Shown: piece by piece, positions 23,517 to 26,192 of the stretch
Numbering within the stretch: the stretch's first letter is position 1
Layout of the letters: the number at the start of each line of letters is the position of its first letter
Assembly (NCBI GenBank): GCA_023424965.1
Contig: JAFADI010000042.1
Location: 1 to 26,192 of the forward strand
DNA length: 26,192 nucleotides
Source: Bacillota bacterium
Lineage (GTDB): Bacteria > Bacillota > Clostridia > Acetivibrionales > JAFADI01
Direction of reading: 5' to 3'
Notes under the pieces: model-generated
Told to the model about the DNA's origin: nothing
Databases searched by the model: none
What the model saw: the letters and a program-made list of their open reading frames with translations, nothing else
Position numbers and translations under genes: made by a program

Positions 23517-24917
23517 ATGAGTAAGATGAAAAAGGTCTTATGCCTGGTTGTGGCATTGCTGATGGTTTTGTCGATAGCTACCGCATGTGGTAAAGCCCCG
23601 GCGGCCGGGGAAAAACAACCGGACGGTCAGAAAACAGAGGAAAGCAGCGGCGCTCAAAAAGAAGCCGGTGCGGAAAAATCTGCAGAGCCCGTAAAGCTGA
23701 AGTTTGCAATGCCCCTTGCTCCCAACCTTCCTGTTCTTCAGAACTACATAAAGCTTGCCAAGGAAAAACTCAACTATGATATCGAATTTGCAGATATCTC
23801 GGCAAACGGCCCCGAATATGACAAGAAGCTCAGCATCAGCCTGATGGCAGGGGATGTACCCACCGATATTTTCTATTATTTCGGAATGATCCTCGATAAG
23901 TATATCTCTTCCGAATCGGTACTGGCGTTGAATGACGTGGCGCAAAAAAACGGTGTGGACCTGAAAGCCAAATTCGGTACCAATATAAAGGTAAAGAATG
24001 ATTTGATCTACGGACTGCCCCAGACAAAGGATGTATGGATCACCCTTTACAACAAGAAGATTTTTGACGATGCCGGTGTCCCCTATCCCACAGCCGACGG
24101 CTGGACCTGGAGCAAGTACGTTGAAACGGCCAAAAAGCTTACAAACCCTGACAAGGGCATCTATGGATCCTTCATGAACCTGGACTGGGACAGCTACCAG
24201 TATATGCTGGCCCACCAGAAGGGCATTCCCGACTACAAGCAGGACGGAACCTCCAACTTCGACGACCCCGCCTTTGTGGATGCGCTGAAATTCGTCCATG
24301 ACCTGGGAACGGTACAAAAGATCCAACCGGACATCCTTACCATGAAATCCAAGAAAATTCCATGGGATGCCTTTGCATCCGGTAAATACGGCATGCTGGT
24401 AAACGGTGGCTGGACGACGACCTTCGTCATGGACAAGAAAACCTATCCCAGGGATTGGAAATACGGAATTCTTCCCATGCCCTATCCCGATGGCGGAAAA
24501 CCCGCCTCCTCCATGATCGTAGGCGGCTTTGCAGTGGCCAAAGGCACAAAAAATCCCGAGGCGGCCTTTAAGCTGGCGGAGCTCTTCGCGGAAGAATCCT
24601 ACAAAATCGACTCGGAGAGACAGCCCACCAGAATCGACATGAGCAAGGATGAAATCACGGAGTATATCACCGAGCACTTCATCAAAGGCAACGAAGCCGA
24701 CGGAGTCGCCGTGGAGGATTACATCAAGGTATGGTTCAACCCTGAAATAACCCTGGTGGACGAAAAGATCAACGGGCTCGGTGCAGCGGTGATCAACAAG
24801 ACCTTCATCGAAGAGGGCGAGCTGTACGGCGTTGGAAAGAAGAGCGCGGAGGAAGCCCTTAAGACGATAAAACAAAAGGCGGACGCGGCAATCGCAGACG
24901 ACCTGAAGCAGCAATAA
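23517..24917 (+). CDS. Sugar ABC transporter substrate-binding lipoprotein (system 2)
   Basis: A 466-residue family 1 solute-binding lipoprotein. The signal peptide ends IATAC (lipidated Cys24), followed by a charged Gly/Glu/Lys-rich linker to about residue 57 and a binding domain beginning VKLKFAMPLAPNLPV. Family features include DKKLSISLMAGDVPTDIFYYF, GLPQTKDVWITLYNKKIFDDAG and FASGKYGMLVNGGW. It has little obvious similarity to the system 1 binding protein, so the two importers probably take different sugars. The start follows GAGGAG with normal spacing. A long hairpin separates it from the permease gene. The ligand is unknown. Confidence 0.95.
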   Translation: MSKMKKVLCLVVALLMVLSIATACGKAPAAGEKQPDGQKTEESSGAQKEAGAEKSAEPVKLKFAMPLAPNLPVLQNYIKLAKEKLNYDIEFADISANGPEYDKKLSISLMAGDVPTDIFYYFGMILDKYISSESVLALNDVAQKNGVDLKAKFGTNIKVKNDLIYGLPQTKDVWITLYNKKIFDDAGVPYPTADGWTWSKYVETAKKLTNPDKGIYGSFMNLDWDSYQYMLAHQKGIPDYKQDGTSNFDDPAFVDALKFVHDLGTVQKIQPDILTMKSKKIPWDAFASGKYGMLVNGGWTTTFVMDKKTYPRDWKYGILPMPYPDGGKPASSMIVGGFAVAKGTKNPEAAFKLAELFAEESYKIDSERQPTRIDMSKDEITEYITEHFIKGNEADGVAVEDYIKVWFNPEITLVDEKINGLGAAVINKTFIEEGELYGVGKKSAEEALKTIKQKADAAIADDLKQQ

Positions 24918-24952
24918 GAGAAATTTCCCCAAGATAAATAGCAGTGCATGAC

Positions 24953-24993
24953 GCAATATTGTGAAGCCGGGTCAACCCACTTCACAATATTGC
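24953..24993 (+). terminator. Hairpin between binding-protein and permease genes (system 2), probable partial terminator/stabiliser
   Basis: GCAATATTGTGAAG (24953-24966) and CTTCACAATATTGC (24980-24993) are a perfect 14-base inverted repeat. The loop can form an inner GGGT/ACCC stem (24969-24972 with 24975-24978). No T-run follows (TTATAAAC), so it is more likely a message stabiliser or partial terminator than a full stop. It lies in the same place as the hairpin in system 1. Confidence 0.7.
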
Positions 24994-25019
24994 TTATAAA
25001 CTCAAATTAGGTGGCCAAT

Positions 25020-25931
25020 ATGAATGTGAAAATGAAAAGCTTGAGTATTTCAAGGCAGGAAGAGCTGACCGGTTACTTGTTCATGATCCCCTATTTCATA
25101 GGGTTCCTGATCTTCCAGGGGCTTCCCTTCCTTGTAACGGTTCTTACCAGCTTTACGAACATGCGGTATCCAACCAGAAACCTTTCCAGAATAAAATTTG
25201 TGGGATTTGAAAACTATATCACTGTCCTGAAGGACAATGACTTTTTGATGGCCCTCGGCAGAAGCGCCTTTTTCTCGGTGATCTATGTCATCCTCATCAT
25301 GTCCTTCAGCCTTGTGCTTGCATACTTCCTGAACGGCAAAATATACGCCAGCAATTTCACCAGAACCCTCTACTTCCTCCCCTATATATCCAACATCGTG
25401 GCCATCAGTGTTGTCTGGCTGCTGCTGCTGGATTACAAGGAGGGGCCGGTGAATATGCTCATCAAGGCCTTTGGCGTTGCAAACCCGCCGGAATGGCTGG
25501 TGGGGAATGTGGAAATGGTCATACCCACCATTGTGGTCATTGCCGTCTGGTACGGGTTGGGCCTCAACCTGGTGACCTATATCGCGGCCTTGCAGGATGT
25601 GCCCAAATCCCTGTACGAATCTGCCGAAATCGACGGGGCCAACGAGATACAGAAGTTTTTCAGCATCACGGTGCCGTGGGTTTCCCCCACAACCTTCTTT
25701 CTGCTGATCACCTCCATTATTTCTTCCATGCAGAATTTTGCCATCATCATGTCCCTGACGCAGGGAGGGCCGGGAAGTGAATCCAAGGTGCTGTCCATTT
25801 ATACCTACCAGCAGGCCTTTGATTACAACAAAATGCAAATCGGAGCCACCCAGTCGGTATTTATGCTCATCATACTGGCGGTGGTGGCAACCATACAATG
25901 GAGGGGGCAAAAAAAATGGGTTCATTACTAA
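25020..25931 (+). CDS. Sugar ABC permease, MalF/UgpA type (system 2)
   Basis: A 303-residue permease with six predicted transmembrane segments (first at about 18-45) and the EAA loop YESAEIDGANEIQKFFSIT (199-217). ATG 25020 follows AGGTGG (25009-25014) by 5 bases; an in-frame GTG at 25011 is part of that site and is rejected. It pairs with the MalG-type permease that begins 20 bases downstream, and takes substrate from the binding protein at 23517-24917. As in system 1, no ATPase gene is seen within the window. Confidence 0.95.
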   Translation: MNVKMKSLSISRQEELTGYLFMIPYFIGFLIFQGLPFLVTVLTSFTNMRYPTRNLSRIKFVGFENYITVLKDNDFLMALGRSAFFSVIYVILIMSFSLVLAYFLNGKIYASNFTRTLYFLPYISNIVAISVVWLLLLDYKEGPVNMLIKAFGVANPPEWLVGNVEMVIPTIVVIAVWYGLGLNLVTYIAALQDVPKSLYESAEIDGANEIQKFFSITVPWVSPTTFFLLITSIISSMQNFAIIMSLTQGGPGSESKVLSIYTYQQAFDYNKMQIGATQSVFMLIILAVVATIQWRGQKKWVHY

Positions 25932-25951
25932 TAAAAAAGGGAGACTTACCC

Positions 25952-26192
25952 ATGGAAACGGGGAGGGAAGAGAAGCGTCCGGGAAGGAAGCCGGATGGGC
26001 TGAAAATAACCATCAGCGCCGTTATCATCGCTTTCGGGCTTTTGAACATTTTTCCCTTTATTTTTATGCTGTCCTCCTCCTTCAAGCTCAATGCAAACGT
26101 ATTTGAATATCCTTTCCGGTTGATTCCAAAGCCTTTCATCCTGACCAACTTCGAGACCATTCTCTCGCCCCAGTATTACTTCCTCCGGTGGT
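25952..26192 (+). CDS. Sugar ABC permease, MalG/CarB type (system 2, partial)
   Basis: The first 80 residues of the partner permease; the frame is open to the right edge. METGREEKRPGRKPDGLKI is a basic cytoplasmic leader, followed by a first membrane segment (about residues 20-43, ending FPFIFMLSSSFK) and the typical extracellular start FEYPFRLIPKPFILTNFETIL. ATG 25952 follows GGGAG (25939-25943) by 8 bases. An in-frame ATG at 25916, overlapping the previous gene and preceded by GGAGGGGG (25901-25908), is an equally readable start. Confidence 0.88.
   Translation, partial: METGREEKRPGRKPDGLKITISAVIIAFGLLNIFPFIFMLSSSFKLNANVFEYPFRLIPKPFILTNFETILSPQYYFLRW

Noticed and set aside
21582..24956. Very long minus-strand open frames (about 470 codons each) opposite the second kinase and the second binding-protein genes
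   Set aside because: They mirror the codon pattern of well-supported plus-strand genes and show no recognisable motifs; their composition (many His, Val, Gly and Gln) is typical of antisense shadows.

Overview
The window looks like chromosomal DNA from a plant-polysaccharide-degrading member of the Clostridia (Bacillota). The evidence is strong AGGAGG-type ribosome binding sites, lipoprotein solute-binding proteins, YesM/YesN-type two-component systems, sugar ABC permeases with no local ATPase, and secreted hydrolases with Gram-positive signal peptides. I cannot fix the genus from sequence alone.

Layout. (1) 1-646, minus strand: the start of an ABC exporter half-transporter that runs off the left edge. 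(2) 790-3365, plus strand: a secreted Ntn hydrolase with a sortase-like tail, then a secreted GH43 enzyme with a three-repeat CBM13, most like exo-beta-1,3-galactanases. (3) 3452-4243, minus strand: a glycosyltransferase resembling the N-terminal domain of animal collagen galactosyltransferases, separated from the GH43 gene by a terminator. (4) 4333-10170, plus strand: a probable stress/iron cassette made of a Fur/PerR-family regulator with a palindromic operator on its own promoter, a haem catalase, a radical SAM/SPASM protein of the NirJ2/AhbC-AhbD (haem biosynthesis) type, and a binding protein, permease and ATPase of the iron-siderophore/haem/cobalamin class. (5) 10382-11401: a lone GDP-mannose 4,6-dehydratase. 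(6) 11525-19651: a YesM-like histidine kinase and YesN-like regulator, then a sugar-binding lipoprotein, two permeases and a secreted Asp-box beta-propeller hydrolase resembling GH93 exo-arabinanases. (7) 19895-26192: a second regulator/kinase pair in the opposite gene order, a second sugar-binding lipoprotein and two permeases, the last cut by the right edge.

How the genes fit together. Regions 2, 6 and 7 suggest a Gram-positive glycan-use locus for arabinan/arabinogalactan-type side chains. Secreted GH43 and GH93-like enzymes would release short sugars, two binding proteins and permease pairs would import them using a shared ATPase encoded elsewhere, and each importer would be controlled by its own membrane kinase and AraC-type regulator. 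Both importer operons carry a long perfect hairpin between the binding-protein gene and the first permease gene, which probably sets high binding-protein and lower permease expression. Region 4 is a different module and the most interesting one: an oxidative-stress regulator joined to a haem enzyme, a possible haem-maturation enzyme and a metal/haem importer in one apparent operon.

Limits. All family calls come from reading motifs, with no database search. Substrates are inferred. Promoters are consensus matches only. No tRNA, rRNA, CRISPR array, insertion sequence or phage gene was seen, and no gene-free stretch exceeds about 245 bases.
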